In this document: piece after piece, positions 13,300 through 25,280 of the stretch
Layout of the letters: each line of letters starts with the position of its first letter
How positions within the stretch are numbered: position 1 is the stretch's first letter
From: Angiostrongylus vasorum
Lineage: Eukaryota > Nematoda > Chromadorea > Rhabditida > Metastrongylidae
Direction: 5' to 3'
DNA length: 64,000 nt
NCBI GenBank assembly: GCA_018806985.1
Contig: JADANN010000354.1
Location: 998,501-1,062,500, forward strand
Made by a program: the position numbers and the translations under genes
The notes under the pieces: model-generated
The model's input: the letters and a program-made list of their open reading frames with translations, nothing else
Database searches by the model: none
What the model was told of the DNA's origin: nothing

Positions 13300-13545
13300 G
13301 ACCTTTTATATACTGCCTACTGTAGTTTTTTCACGACATGATACTATGTGAAATGGGACTAAGATGACGCTGAGACATTCACAAAACTTAGACCCTAAGG
13401 CAAATTGGAGCTCAGTGGTGTAGTGCGTAACACGCGAGCACCCGGAAAGGTGGTCCTGCATCGATCTGGTCTCAGCATCATTTTGGTCTCATTTCACATA
13501 ATATTCTGCCTTGAAAAAATTACTGTAGGCAGTTAATAAAATGTA
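13300..13545. repeat. Palindromic MITE-like element, complete copy
   Basis: Long terminal inverted repeats: TTTTATATACTGCCTACTGT at the left and ACTGTAGGCAGTTAATAAAA at the right. The pairing extends inward over some 80 nt (TGCTGAGA / TCTCAGCA types). No protein is encoded. A partial relative lies just before it at 13,080-13,290. Confidence 0.75.
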
Positions 13546-14996
13546 AACATTGTTCCAATGAGGTTAAACCGCAGGTGATAACTTATCGTTACAACTGAGA
13601 GATCATTTATTCAATCAATACCTCGCTTGACAAAAAATATGATAAAAGTCATATTTCATAAGGGAAAATCCTACCACAATTCTTTGCGTCGTGTGTGCTT
13701 AGATGAATTTAGAGGCTTATAAGCATTCACGCATTGTAAGTCTAGCGAATATATTAATGCTCGAAGAATTGATAAATTTAGAAGAAAGGTCTTGAATTCG
13801 TAGTTTTGTAATAAAACTCAATGATATGCATGAGATTGTGAGCATTTCAAGTAATAGGAGGTCTCACGTTATTCATATAAGCCTGATAAGTTTGAAGGTT
13901 ACCGGGTGGGTCGTATTTTACGACTACGTAAATCATGTAGAGTGGTACAGATGGCTGACATGGTCCCTTTTTTGTTGCCGTCGTGATGAACGACTGAGAC
14001 TCCAACACCTATCCGTCTTGATTCTTTCCAGATTAGCTGCGTGAAATGGCCAGTTTTGTAGTACGTCATCGGATAAAACCTTAAACAGTTTTATTTAAAA
14101 TGTTTCTTTAGCAACTCCCACGTCCGACTTTCTATTAACCTCGGGCATTGTTTCTTTAGTTTCCATTAATCACTCAGTAGTTCGTAGTAAATATTTAACG
14201 AACTGCATGAATTCTAAATAATCATGCGCGACGTTCGAGCGGGCTGAACGAGCTATACAGGGGCCACTAAGGTTCTGATGGTTCAGCTAGTTGCTTAAAA
14301 CCCCTCTTTTAAACCTATGTCTCGCTCTTGAATGGGTTCATAGAACAGTAACTTGACTAACAACGTAGATTTAATGGTCATATGTGTTCACGTAAATTTT
14401 TGAGAAAGGTGGAAGAGTTGCATCATCTCACAGCAACGTAGTAGCATTTGAATATTAAAGTTACTTTTCTCATACGTTGAAAGTTAGTTGTTTCACCTTT
14501 ATCTATCGGACCTCCCTCATATGGGGCATCTGCAGCCGGTTAGTCGCCAGGCTACGTGGTGCGTCCCCATGTGGCGGATAGGGGAGCTAATCGCGGACCA
14601 AAAGCGAACGCAGTTTCACTGAGACGCAGGTGGATCCAGGGGACGGACTCCTTGTTTCTGCTGCTCCGATTTTTTCACATACTTTCTATATTTGAGAGGC
14701 GGATTCATGCATGCGTGTGTGGGTGCGTTCTCGCTTGTGCGGATTGTATTCTACGAGTCAATTCGGCCAAAAGGCTGCAATCAAGTAACAGGGAAATATA
14801 TGGGAGGCGGTTAGGAGTCGCCTCCAACAAATAAGCTCCATGTCCACTCTGGGAGAGCCTGGCAAGCTACCCGTGAGTATAACCAGCCCCCACGTTCAAA
14901 GCTCAGCAAGGTATACGTGGATATCAAAATACTAAACACAGTAAAAAAAACGGGTCTCATTCCCCTGACCCCGAAAGAGCATTCAATTTCGCAGCG

Positions 14997-15734
14997 TTGG
15001 ATAGGACGAGTACGGAGAGGCTGCTAAAATCTCAGGGCCATTGGAAGCTGACTGGATTACAAACAACTATGGTGTCGATGTGTACCTGCAATGCACATAC
15101 ATTTGAATTCGAGTCCTCGATAGAAGACTTGCTCATGCAAGCAAGAAGGATAAGGTACGCCGTCATCGGCCTGACCGAGACGAGACGACGCCACGCATTC
15201 AACGCAGTCTATGACACCGGAGAAGAACTGTTCCTCGGAACATGCGACAGTAGAGGAGTCGGCGACGACGCCGTTCTCGTCAACACGAGTTTGTCCACGA
15301 ACATCAATTCATTCGAACAGCTTGCAACCCGAATCGGACATTTACGATTAAAGAGATGTGAATCAATGCCGGGTTTGAAAATCTTTGTCGTTTACGCGCC
15401 GACATCAAACTATGACGAAGAAGAAGTCGAAACCTTCTATATGGACTTGGAGAAGTTCTGCAGAGAAGGCCATACATTCTTCAAAGTCATGACTGGAGAT
15501 TTCAACGCCACGATTGGACCAAGAACAACGTCTGAAGAACGTCACGTTGGGACCCATGGATTAGAATGGAACGAAAAGGGTGAGCGGCTGTCTGGGTTTA
15601 TCATGACGATCAAGGCGATCCATGGTAACTCGCAATTCCATAACCCCCACCCTCATCTTTGGACGTGGGAGTCTCCCAATGGAGAGTACCATAACGAAAT
15701 AGACCACATCATTGTAAATAGAAGGTTTTGCTAA
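14997..15734 (+). pseudogene. RTE endonuclease domain (EEP superfamily), copy A
   Basis: A 245-codon open stretch. It shows the order of endonuclease/exonuclease/phosphatase motifs: LTETR with the catalytic Glu, VVYAPTS, TGDFNA and a closing NEIDHIIVNRR with the catalytic Asp-His pair. It opens with TTG, not ATG, so the original start lies upstream. It is separated from the reverse transcriptase by a stop after NRRFC. Confidence 0.85.
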
Positions 15735-15900
15735 CCGATGTCGCTGTTGTCTCAAAATTCTACATGGGACCATAACATAGCCTACTTCGCGCAAGATTCT
15801 ATTTCTCGCGGGAAGGAGAAAAAGCCGCTAAAGAACCGAAGTCCCAGAACCACCAAAAACTGGGACATTTTCAATTCATTAGTAGGCCGCAGGGAGGGGT

Positions 15901-17469
15901 GTGGTTGCCGATAACCTCGACGAAGAATACGATCGGCTCATTCAACATCTTCACGTTAGCGCTATGAAAGCTCAGAGTTCGAAAGTTACCGAGAGACGTC
16001 TGTCTCCAGAAACATTCGAGCTGATACGCCAGCGTGGATTCGTACGAGGTGCAGGCAACCGCGAACTAACGTGCGAACTTGCAAAACAATGCAGATAGGC
16101 GATAAAAGAAGATCTTAGAGAGAGAAGAGCAGCAGAAATGGTCGAAGCTGCAGAGGCTTGGAAAAGCATTCGAAAAGCCCACGGAAGCTTCGCCAATTAC
16201 AAGACCAAGATGATTGCACTCCGACGCACAGACGGAATAGTTACAGCGTACAGAAAGGCAATGGAGGAAATCATTTACGAGTACTACTCAGATCTGTTCG
16301 ATAGCCACGTCCATCTTCCGTCGTAAGAAATAAAGGAGGATGGACGTGTTGTGCCATTGTGCCACCGGTTCTCCTTTCGTAGATCCGACATGCTATTTCG
16401 TCGGTGAAAAGTCGAACAGTACCAGGTCTGGAGAAGATAAGACCAGAACACCTGAAGAACCTTCCGCCAGTCCTCGTAAATACACTGGGTCGGCTCTCTT
16501 CACACGTTACCTGTCTGAATGCAAGGTCCCTACTCAGTGAAAGACCAGCAAGACCGTGTTATTGTTCAAGAATGGTGACCTAGACAATATCGGCAACTAA
16601 CGCCCAGTATACTTGCTGTCTCTTGTCTACAAAATTATCACTCGAGTCATCCTAAACAGGATTGACAGAACACTGGACGAAGGGCAGCCATGTGAGCAAG
16701 TAGGGCTTCGGTTTCGAAAAGGATTTAATACTATGGACCACATCCACACGATAACGAGACTCACTGAAGTATCGCGAGAGCACAAAAGACCGCTCTGTCC
16801 TACTTTCATCGATTCACTGGTCTTTGATTCAACCGAGATAGAAGTAGTCATAAGCCCTTGATAGTCAAGGAGTCCCTACTTAGTACATAATGATTCTTCG
16901 TGAGCGGTACAAAAAATTTGACAACCAAGATATCATCATTCTACAAGGATATTAACACTGACGTCGAAAAAGGAGTTACGCAAGGCGATACCATCTTGCC
17001 AAAATTATCTACCGCCACCCTCCAGAACATCATGCGAACAGTGGAAAGGGACAACATGGAAGTGAAAATGGATTGTGGGCAGCTATACCATCTTCGCTTT
17101 GCTGGTGACATCGTTGTTATAACACCAAACATTAGCCAAGCGGAACGTATGCTTGCCGACTTTGATAAAGCCTGTGGAAAGATTGGTCTTCGACTAAATC
17201 TCACAAAAAACGAGGTTCATGAAAAACGGATTGGTTTCGTATGCCCCATTCACGCTCAACGGAACAAATATCTCCGAATGCTCCAGTTATGTCTATCTAG
17301 GTCGGGAAATCAATATGATGAACGGCTTCTGAGCAGAAGGAAACGAGCGGCTTGGGGAGTTTTCAAGAACATCGAGGATGTAGTGAAGAGAACAAAGAAC
17401 ACCCGACTTTGTGCCCACCTTTTCGACTCAACGCTACTTCCTGCGTTAACGTATGCGTCAGAAACCTAG
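15901..17469 (+). pseudogene. RTE reverse transcriptase domain, copy A, broken
   Basis: Fragments in different frames: thumb-side and linker pieces at 15,901-16,326, an LVYKIITRVILNRIDRTLDE block near 16,620-16,680, and the palm near 16,900-17,470. The palm motif C reads FAGD at 17,098-17,109 instead of the family's xADD, so one of the paired metal-binding aspartates is lost. Several in-frame stops also break it. Confidence 0.85.
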
Positions 17470-17920
17470 TCGCTGCGTAAACAGGATGAAAAATCATTCA
17501 GCGTTATTGAACGCGCAGTCGAAAGACGATGCCAGGAGTATCCTGTGCCACGCAAGTAAGGGAAGGGATCCGAAGCTCCGACCTGCGTCAATCGAAGATG
17601 CCGTTCTGTACGCCCAACAGTCGAAGTTAAGGTAGGCTGGACACGTAATGCGTATGAATGAAAACCGATGGACAAGAGCCGTTAGTGACTGGATTCCTCG
17701 GGATTTCAAACGTACTGCAGAAAGACCACCAACTCGATGGTCGGAGTTCTTCACGAAGAGCCTAGAAGAAAGATATGATGACAAATCCCTAAAGCGAACA
17801 GAATCCACTGGGCTACTCTTGCACACTACAGGGAAAAAGTGGAAGATTTACTGGGCGCCCGCTCGAGTCACCCGACGATCAACGGAGCTACAGGTGATAC
17901 AGGTGACCCTTATCTATTAA
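17453..17920 (+). pseudogene. RTE C-terminal domain, copy A
   Basis: Two overlapping frames continue the element. The second (17,648-17,920) reads MRMNENRWTRAVSDWIPRDF followed by a PPTRWSEFF block. This NRWT...DW.P....RPPTRW pattern recurs in the C-terminal tails of the other RTE copies here. It ends beside the GTGATACAGG tail. Confidence 0.8.
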
Positions 17921-18574
17921 AGCCCTGCTAGCATAAACTTTAGAAACCTTTGCAAGATAAGGTGAGGCAATGGGAAGCTAGTGGAAGATAGCATTTAAAC
18001 GCAGCTACTAAAAGTCAGGTCATCAATCAGGTATTTAGCCCATTACATTCCGCTATCGTATTTCGCGGTTGATCCAATCGATTACGACGAATTTTTCCTC
18101 AGGTGTGATCTTTGCGCTTTTTTGGCAATAAAAAATGATTTTTGAACAACTGGAGTGATCTAGAGATTGTGAACCTGAGAGCATTCTATAAACGACTTTG
18201 CTCTATCTGCGATGAATGATATCTAAGCTACTTTTTGCCAGGTGTTACTGTTGTCCATAATGCATATGTATTGATGTCAGTATTTTTGAAAACTTTGAAT
18301 TATTTTTCGACCTGAAGATTTTTAAAAAAATTTTCAATCTGTGCTGTTAGACTATTCGGGTGTTTTTAAAACCCTAAATTCGAAACAATAACCACAGTGA
18401 TTAACATAGAATAACAGTTAGTTTTTGGCTAAGTTACCTGCTAATGAACGTCCTGGAAAGTACGTCTTTTTGTAAATCATTAAGCGTGGAGAACGCTTTT
18501 TCCGATTCAGTACCTATTATTGTGATCTGATTTCGATTGGTTATCAAAAGAGTATGCATAGCGCAGCAAATAAG

Positions 18575-18960
18575 AGGTGGCGGATAGCACAGTGGTAGTG
18601 TTGTCCGTCATCACTAGCATGGTGCTACTTCGATTTCGCTCCAGTCCAACCAAGCCTCTCCTTCCTCCGGGGTCGGGAAATTGGTACCAGACTTCTCTAG
18701 GGATAAAAAATCACTCTCTGCGATCCAAATGGGAGCGCTCCAGCCAGGCTATCTCAGGACTTCAGGGAGAATTTCCGACCAACTTTCTACGACATTCAAG
18801 ATGAAATGAAAAATCCTCAAGCAGAAACCCAAGATACACGTAAAAGTTGGAAGATCTTCGTGGACAATGGATGCAAGAAAACGAATCGAATGTGAGAAGT
18901 GGGGGGATGCGCAAACTAGACGTGAAGACGGGTCATATAAAATAAAATAAAACGTCAGAT
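18575..18960 (+). mobile_element. SINE family 3 copy
   Basis: Head GGCGGATAGCACAGTGGTAG, the shared GGTACCAGACTTCTCTAGGG segment and the AATCCTCAAGCAGAAACCCA tail. It ends in an AAATAAAATAAAAC tract and abuts a Penelope-like fragment. Confidence 0.65.
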
Positions 18961-19545
18961 CACCTGTAAGGCGTGCAGGGGAGACGAATACATTGGCAGA
19001 ATCGGGCAGAACCCTCTGTGTCCGCATAAAAGAACACCTAGTCGGCAAACGTAAACCAAATACCCCCACTAGGCACGCATAGGACCCAGAGACATGGGGG
19101 GAGGACTTTGAAGTACGTGTCACGATCCTCGCGTAGGAATCGAGAACAGAAGCGCGCAAAACTCTCGAAGCGTTCTGGATTAATTGCAGAAATCCGAAAA
19201 TGTACCGCAGGGAAGAATGCCTCATTATCACGCGTGATATTGGGCAATATATAAACCTATTATTCTGATGGGAGGGGCATATTACGCTTCCATGTAAACT
19301 CTGTGCGGTTGGTCTCCACGCGACATACTCAGTGGAAGCCTCATAGAAAGCGGTGAGTGTGCAAAGCTGTGTTCAATGTAATTGAAATATTGGTTCAGCG
19401 TTTTCTCTGTTTGGTTATGGAGGTGTTTGGCAGAATAGATTGCTGTCAACTAGACCTTTCCAGGCTCTGAGGAAGGCGAAATCCTCCAAAACGTCAGCTT
19501 ATTCGTGGTTAAAGAATAAAAAATAACACCTCGTGTTTGCTCAAC
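18940..19545 (+). mobile_element. Penelope-like element 3' remnant
   Basis: Plus-strand GIY-YIG remains: CKACRGDEYIG at about 18,965-18,997, HKRTPSR/KEHL-type frameshifted segment, EDFEVRVTILA, EARKTLEAFW, MYRREECLIITRD. An interrupting stop and shifts are present. It is followed at 19,465-19,500 by the pseudo-LTR core GAGGAAGGCGAAATCCTCCA and AAACGTCAGC. Confidence 0.72.
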
Positions 19546-19549
19546 AAGA

Positions 19550-20295
19550 ATACGAAAAAAAAGTCGGAATTTTGATTCGATTTTGATTAGCTATCAAAAA
19601 GAGAAAGAGTGCACAGTGGAACACTCTTGAATCCACTAAACTCGTTGTGGACGCTAATGTCCACATGAGCATTTTGTCCAATTTGGTGTGAACTTTGTAG
19701 TGTCTATGCAGAGATATTACGGGTTAAACAGATAAAAAACTATTGAGTCAGGCTTTGGGCAAGCGAATTTTGGGCAGTGTAGAAGTGACTGATTTAAAAA
19801 ATGAGTAATAGAATACCGCTGCATATGATCAAGTGATAAAACCATTTGCTGCAACGTTACCACTGAAAAAAAGAACCACTGACCTTTTGTAATCATATCC
19901 CACTCCTTCCACATAGAAGCTATGTGCTACCATATGCGCCATGGTAGTGGGAGTTGGAAAATGTCTCGCTCAAAAAAAGAACAGATTTTCACCGTACCTG
20001 AACAAGCGCTGTAGATTAAGAGAAGCATATTTTAATCAAATCCTGTACCTTCGTGGACTTTCGTGAGCTAGACAGTCTCTTCTATTGCCCATTACGTTCG
20101 CCCATCTCTGAGCGGCACTGTCGAGAGTGGCATCACGTATCAACGAAGGTGAACCGTGCTTACTACGATAGATGTTGTGATAGGTGATAACCTACAAGAA
20201 TTTTGAATGGAGGCTTACGGTTAACAAATCACTGGAATTCTCTATTTCTCCACCATTTATGTATTATATAATATAGTAGTAGTACATCATTTTTT
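19550..20295. other. No recognised feature
   Basis: Follows the Penelope-like end; short open frames only. The same holds for 17,935-18,570 before the SINE and for 13,550-14,425 before RTE copy A. Confidence 0.4.
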
Positions 20296-20299
20296 TACA

Positions 20300-20560
20300 T
20301 GACCCATCAGCACACCTACTGTTCGATACCAGCACTTCCTGCATTCGATTCATTTTCTTCTGCATTCGTCGTCCGTCCACAATGTTCTTCTAGTATTTCG
20401 CGCGTTCTTCGATTGCTGCTTGACGATATCAACTTCTTTTTTGAATATCGTGAAATGCTTCGCCAAGTCGAGGCTTCTTGCAGTCTTGGAGATAGCCAAG
20501 GTATGGTTTTCTCACGTGGAATGGGTTAGAACGGTGAGGCGAGGTCGTACCAGCACCTTG
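20300..20560 (-). mobile_element. SINE family 3 fragment
   Basis: Reverse copy with the TGCATTCGATTCATTTTCTT, GATTGCTGCTTGACGATATC and GCCAAGTCGAGGCTTC segments. The head is missing. Confidence 0.5.
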
Positions 20561-21034
20561 CTTTCCTGGTGAGCTGCATCAATAACCGGCTGCAAGGCAT
20601 ATTTTTTTAAATTGTTGACAAATGCATCATCTGCATAACTCTAATCGGCTAAGATCGTGAAAATGGCAGAGGGCAGATCACGGATCGCAAATAATTTGTG
20701 GGTAGTTGTTTCCGAATTCTCTTTGGCACCACTTTAAAAAAAACTCTTATTTACGAAGAGATGGAGATCAAAAAGTAGCCGCGCCAGCTGTGGTTCTCGT
20801 GTCGAAGCCGATGGAGACAGTGTCGACTGTCCTACGACGACCTCTATGCCTTTCATACGTCGTTGGTGTCGATGCCTATCATGTTCTGGTTGTTGTACAG
20901 TCACAAAGGAGATGACATTTAGTAGTTGTACTCCCTTATATGCGTCCTTCTACTGTCACCTAGTGACGCAAACATCTTTATGTGTTATTAAACACATAAT
21001 GAGAAGTCTGTCTAAATATCGCAATGTTTTACCT

Positions 21035-21480
21035 TTTATTTTCTGCCTACTACAATTTTCACGGCAGGGTACTAAGCGAAATACAACCACAACGTTGCTG
21101 AGATATTTGCAAAACTCTGGGCCACAGGTGTCTAAGGTGGAGAACGAAACGCGCTATTGTCATTTCCTGGGAGTAACGCGTTCACCACCACACCATGCTG
21201 GTACTTCGTTTCGCCTCACCTTAACTGGGTTCAATGCCGATATGTGTTCCCCAGATCAATCTCGTTGACGGGTGATTGCTGATGGCGCTTATCGATTGAA
21301 CTAGCTGAGAGACAGGCAAAACGAAGGACCCGCATGGTGTGTGGTGAACGCTTTACTCCCAGGAAATGACAATAGCGCGTTCGTTCCCACCTTAGACACC
21401 TGTGGTCCAGAGCTTTTGCAAATATGTAAGCAACGTTGTGGTTGTATCTCTCTACATATTTCTGGCTTTCTTTAGACGAA
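21035..21480. repeat. Palindromic MITE-like element, large double copy
   Basis: Two arms of about 200 nt each (21,040-21,245 and 21,265-21,470) are inverted copies. Both carry the TTGCAAAACTCTG / AGAGCTTTTGCAA, CGCGCTATTGTCA and CACCACACCATGC cores. The whole could fold into one hairpin. Confidence 0.78.
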
Positions 21481-21484
21481 ATAC

Positions 21485-22480
21485 TTTTGCATGGGTGACT
21501 AATGGCCCAATATACGAATGTAGTCGTCCATATATGTTCGAGCTCACTTTTTTTAATCAAAGAAATCGCTTGTACCACGTGTAATCCCGCTACTCATCGA
21601 ATGACTCAAGCCGACGTCAACAAAGCTTTTATTTGCCCTATCATCTTCCAATGGTGTTCGGTGGGTTTTACTGGATCACTGGATAAGACGTTCGTCACAG
21701 TTGTCTTATAAATCCATTTATTCATGTTTTTGCCGAGAAAATATCCAAAGGTGGTTTGTTCATTGGAATCGGCTGTGATGGACCGGACATACTTATGTCT
21801 AGAAACAACTCTGCATCGTAACTCGTGTTCTTCCGATTTATTTGGTGTCAATCCTCTCATCATCTCGACTTACAGGGTGAAATTTAGCACATTCAATTAA
21901 ATCCACATTTGACGCATCATAAAAAGGGGATCTGTCGCTTGAATACACTGAGATGTCGCCTCGAGGAAAGTAAACAACAATGTCTGTTCGCAGGATATTC
22001 ACCAAAGAAGTCTCAAATATCGCAAAACACAATTTTTATTTGGTTTCTTAAGCATCCCAACAGCAACAATAAGTGCAATATAAAAATGCATTTGGCTTAA
22101 AAAAATCTGTGACCCATTACAACTGTTTTCTTCTTCTTATACTTGTTTTCGTGTGCAGCAAAATGTGCACAACAAGTGGTGAAGAGTTTCCTTGTAGAAG
22201 TTTTCCCTCAAAGTCTGATTTCTCCTGTTTTTTTTCGTGTTTTTTTGCAAATGTAAAAATTCCTCAGCTGCAGCGAGGTCAATGTTTAAACAGCACAGCC
22301 TTTCTTTAAAATTGTGATAAATGTGATGAATGTTAAGAAAGGAACTGCTGGAAAGAGCGGCTCGCAACCATGTCCTTTCTGTTTCACGCATCGTAAAAAG
22401 AGAAACTGTGGCCACTTTTGGAATTTTATAAAAAATATTCGAACATTCTACTATGTTTATAAAAAGAAACAAATTGTATT
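21485..22480. other. No recognised gene
   Basis: Several 60-120-codon open frames lie on both strands (for example minus 22,137-22,490), but they overlap one another and lack supporting splice partners. I treat them as chance. Confidence 0.35.
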
Positions 22481-22485
22481 TATGA

Positions 22486-22895
22486 GACACTTAGTTACTT
22501 GGATACTTGGACGGCCTGTCCTCACTGATTGTGCAGAGTCCAGCATATTCTCTATTTTTTTGGAGATTTGCTGGTTTAGCCAGTGTGTTTCCCTTGAGTC
22601 TAGAGCTCAGCCTGGCCAAAGTCTGCACCAGGTCGTTGGCACCACAAGCAGTCGCCGCCTTTGTGGATCAGCCGAAAATTTGCCATGATGTGACTAGTTT
22701 GACACCACGACAGTGGTAGATCTTGGTATTGGTTTACTCTTAGCTGGGCTTCCTGATGGAAATGCAGGACTCCTTCTCAACTTAGGAGACCCTGCCGTAG
22801 GGATGAATCTCCCCGCTGTACCTCGGGCCCGACACAGAGGAACACCTCTCAATCACGATGAAGCGGTGAACCGTTGAGAAGTATTTATAAGAACT
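22486..22895 (-). mobile_element. SINE family 1 copy
   Basis: Minus-strand copy. The 3' end reads (on plus) TACTTGGACGGCCTGTCCTC at about 22,500 and the body matches the copy at 29,673-30,061, including the GGTTTACTCTTAGCTGGGCT block. Confidence 0.75.
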
Positions 22896-23994
22896 TACCA
22901 ACTATATAATATATAAAACAACTTACTATTAATAATGCTATATTTAGAATGATATGGGGAGACTGAAACTTATGTTTTTACCTCTTCACGAAGTCTTCTG
23001 ATATCGAACTGAGGCGGATCTATTTCAGCTAGGATGCTTTGCTGAAGTAAGAAACGACGAATTTGATCCATCTAAACGGTCCAATATTTGATAAAAAAAT
23101 TAATAGCTTTCTGTAAGGGTATATAACAGAACAATTTTTTAAGAATAGACGATAGGAAAAAGCGTTGTCCCTGGAGCACGATAAATAGAGAAATGCAGTC
23201 TTTTCTTGAGACATTGTGAACAAGCGTTAGGCTTAGGTTTTCAAAACTTTTCTAAATTGCAAGTGCTTTGACAAAATATGAAAGTAGTAAAGGTGCACTC
23301 TAATGATTAAACTTTACAATAATGCGAGAAGGGCGGAACCATAAATAATGCTTACCGTAGTCAACTTGGGCGTCCTTGAAATCACATCCGTTGATTTTTT
23401 GCGACGACGTTATTGTTATAGCTTTAGCGATTCGGCTCTTCTTTTCGGATTTATTACTAGTAAGTTTTATGCCGGTATTTTTTGTCCGTGCGAGAAATAT
23501 GAGGCTTTTTCACCGACTTGTTTGTCGTTTTACGTGGATTTTTCCACGGTTTCACCATCGTAGTGATTTTCTTCTTGATTGTCAGTGCTCGACGCGTTGA
23601 TGTATACGTCATTCTGTAATGGCTAGTTATGGTAATAGTTAATAGACCACTGCTCTAGTTGACCCGTATGTATAAAAGCTTTTGAGTGGGATTATTTGTT
23701 CCTAATTCTTCCTACTTCATTTTCCCGTGCTTTAAACATTATGACAGCAGCACTTTTATCATTACAATAATCTCTTGCACCGTAACAAGTCATTTTTAAA
23801 CATCTTATTGTTCTAGCGCAAAAGCTCTTCCGGCTTTTCTTTTACCTAATATTTTCACAATTCATGTTCAAATACATCTGAGTGTACAAATACTTAAACA
23901 ATAGTTCCCAAGACTGAATTTCTACATATCTCGACTTTGACGAATAATTCGCTATTTCCTTCATACACACACCCGGGATTCCTATTATGTACTA

Positions 23995-24060
23995 TGTATT
24001 CACAGCGGCTAACGTTTCGGCGGATTTCGCCATTTCAGAGTCTGCAAAGATCAAGGTAAC
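23995..24060 (-). mobile_element. Penelope-like pseudo-LTR fragment
   Basis: CGGCTAACGTTTCGGCGGAT followed by TTCGCCATTTCAGAGTCTGC is the reverse of the pseudo-LTR core found at 48.2 and 49.0 kb. Nothing coding is attached. Confidence 0.5.
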
Positions 24061-24523
24061 TGTAACATAGTCAGTTAAGCATCTCTGTAAGCCTAACACA
24101 AAAATCACAAGAGCTAGGTTCCAATCGTGTTGAAAACAAAGTATTGCAGCTTCTTCGCGGACTCATCACTCTTTGAGTTTTTCACTGTGTATTAAACGTG
24201 TGGACAAACGGTGAGATGGGTGAGTAATGCGCTCTTCTACCGTCAAGATATCAGTCTGAGGGATTGAGCTGGATCTCTCATGATAGTGAGGCATTCTACG
24301 CTGCGAATTATTTCTGAATTCTCGTATTTATAGAAGAAGAAGAATAAGATGGATACATAATGCTTCGAGGATTTTAAAAGGGCCGCGTAATTAAGCAATA
24401 AATCATGCATAAATTCGGTGCCTTTTGTTGTTTTTTAATAAATTCCTACTCCGCTGTTAGTTGAATATTTCTGGTTTTGAACAAGCACTGTATTGCTTCT
24501 GCATGTTCCCAGGTTCCTTATCA

Positions 24524-24705
24524 TGTCGTCTAAGCTGTTCTATAAAAATGATAGTAGTCGGAAACTTTACAGTTTGGTCAATTATATGTATGAAATGGGG
24601 ATCTCAGCTATCAAATTCTTGTGGCGTATTTCTGATTACCAAGGACAAATATGGTGCGGCGCAGTAGTTCGCTATCCAGTAATCGCCCATGAAAAAGCTA
24701 ATTAG
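24524..24705 (+). other. Small ATG-initiated open frame, 60 codons
   Basis: ATG followed by SSKLFYKNDSSRKLYSLVNY and ending in TAG. Composition is protein-like but the length is within chance expectation and no relatives are recognised. Confidence 0.15.
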
Positions 24706-25157
24706 ATGACAGCAAGCATTCTTCAATCTCTCTAGATGGTCAGCTTTATCATTCTTGGGTAAAACTAGGATTTTTTCATTGCTGATTGCGTACTACTGCG
24801 CTAAGCGTTGGACATTGGCGAGATCATAACAACGTTCAGAAAAGTGTTAAAACGAAACACGAAGACATTTGAAATCGTCAATGGGATGCTCTACTTGCAC
24901 AACGGCGTTGTTTCTTCAAATTTGTGACGCATACTTGATTTCTAGGAAGTAAAGAAGCATGACACAGTTAAAATATGCTTCAGTCTCGTCCATTTCAAAA
25001 ATTTTGGTGAATGTAAGAAGCACGGTGATCCCAGCTGTTCCCTGTTCCCGTGTAATCGTTGAAATCCTCAAACGGATTACAGATATTATGCACTTGAAAT
25101 TTATATTCCCAACCATGCAAGCTTTTGCACTTCGCAAATGGTTACCTTAAAGGAACT

Positions 25158-25280
25158 TCAACGATCGTCGCTAATGATTGAGTGGCTTTTCGGTTTGTTC
25201 AATGGTAGTTCTTGCCATGTAGGCTGCGTGATGGTGGTTTCGCCTATGTCTGCTTTGACAAATAATCGTTTATTGTTGTC
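25158..25280 (-). CDS. Unrecognised gene, last exon
   Basis: Acceptor ATTTTTACAG, 40 codons from DNNKRLFVKADIGETTITQP to SIISDDR, then TGA. It is hydrophilic with no membrane segment, and starts in phase 0 as the previous exon requires. Confidence 0.5.
   Translation of the reverse strand, partial: DNNKRLFVKADIGETTITQPTWQELPLNKPKSHSIISDDR

Larger units (their letters stand above)
14430..17912 (+). mobile_element. RTE-type non-LTR retrotransposon, long decayed copy A
   Basis: The order is a 5' region shared with copy B (14,430-14,960), an apurinic-type endonuclease (about 14,997-15,734), a reverse transcriptase (about 15,900-17,470) and a C-terminal domain (to 17,920). It ends with a short ACAGGTGATACAGGTGA repeat, as expected of RTE elements that lack long poly(A). 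In RTEs the endonuclease nicks the target and the reverse transcriptase primes on it. Several frameshifts and stops make this copy non-functional. Confidence 0.88.
22900..25150. other. Intergenic, mostly unrecognised
   Basis: Apart from the pseudo-LTR fragment at 24.0 kb and the small open frame at 24.5 kb nothing is recognised. The last 1 kb is downstream of the unrecognised minus-strand gene; no canonical AATAAA was seen just after its stop. Confidence 0.4.
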
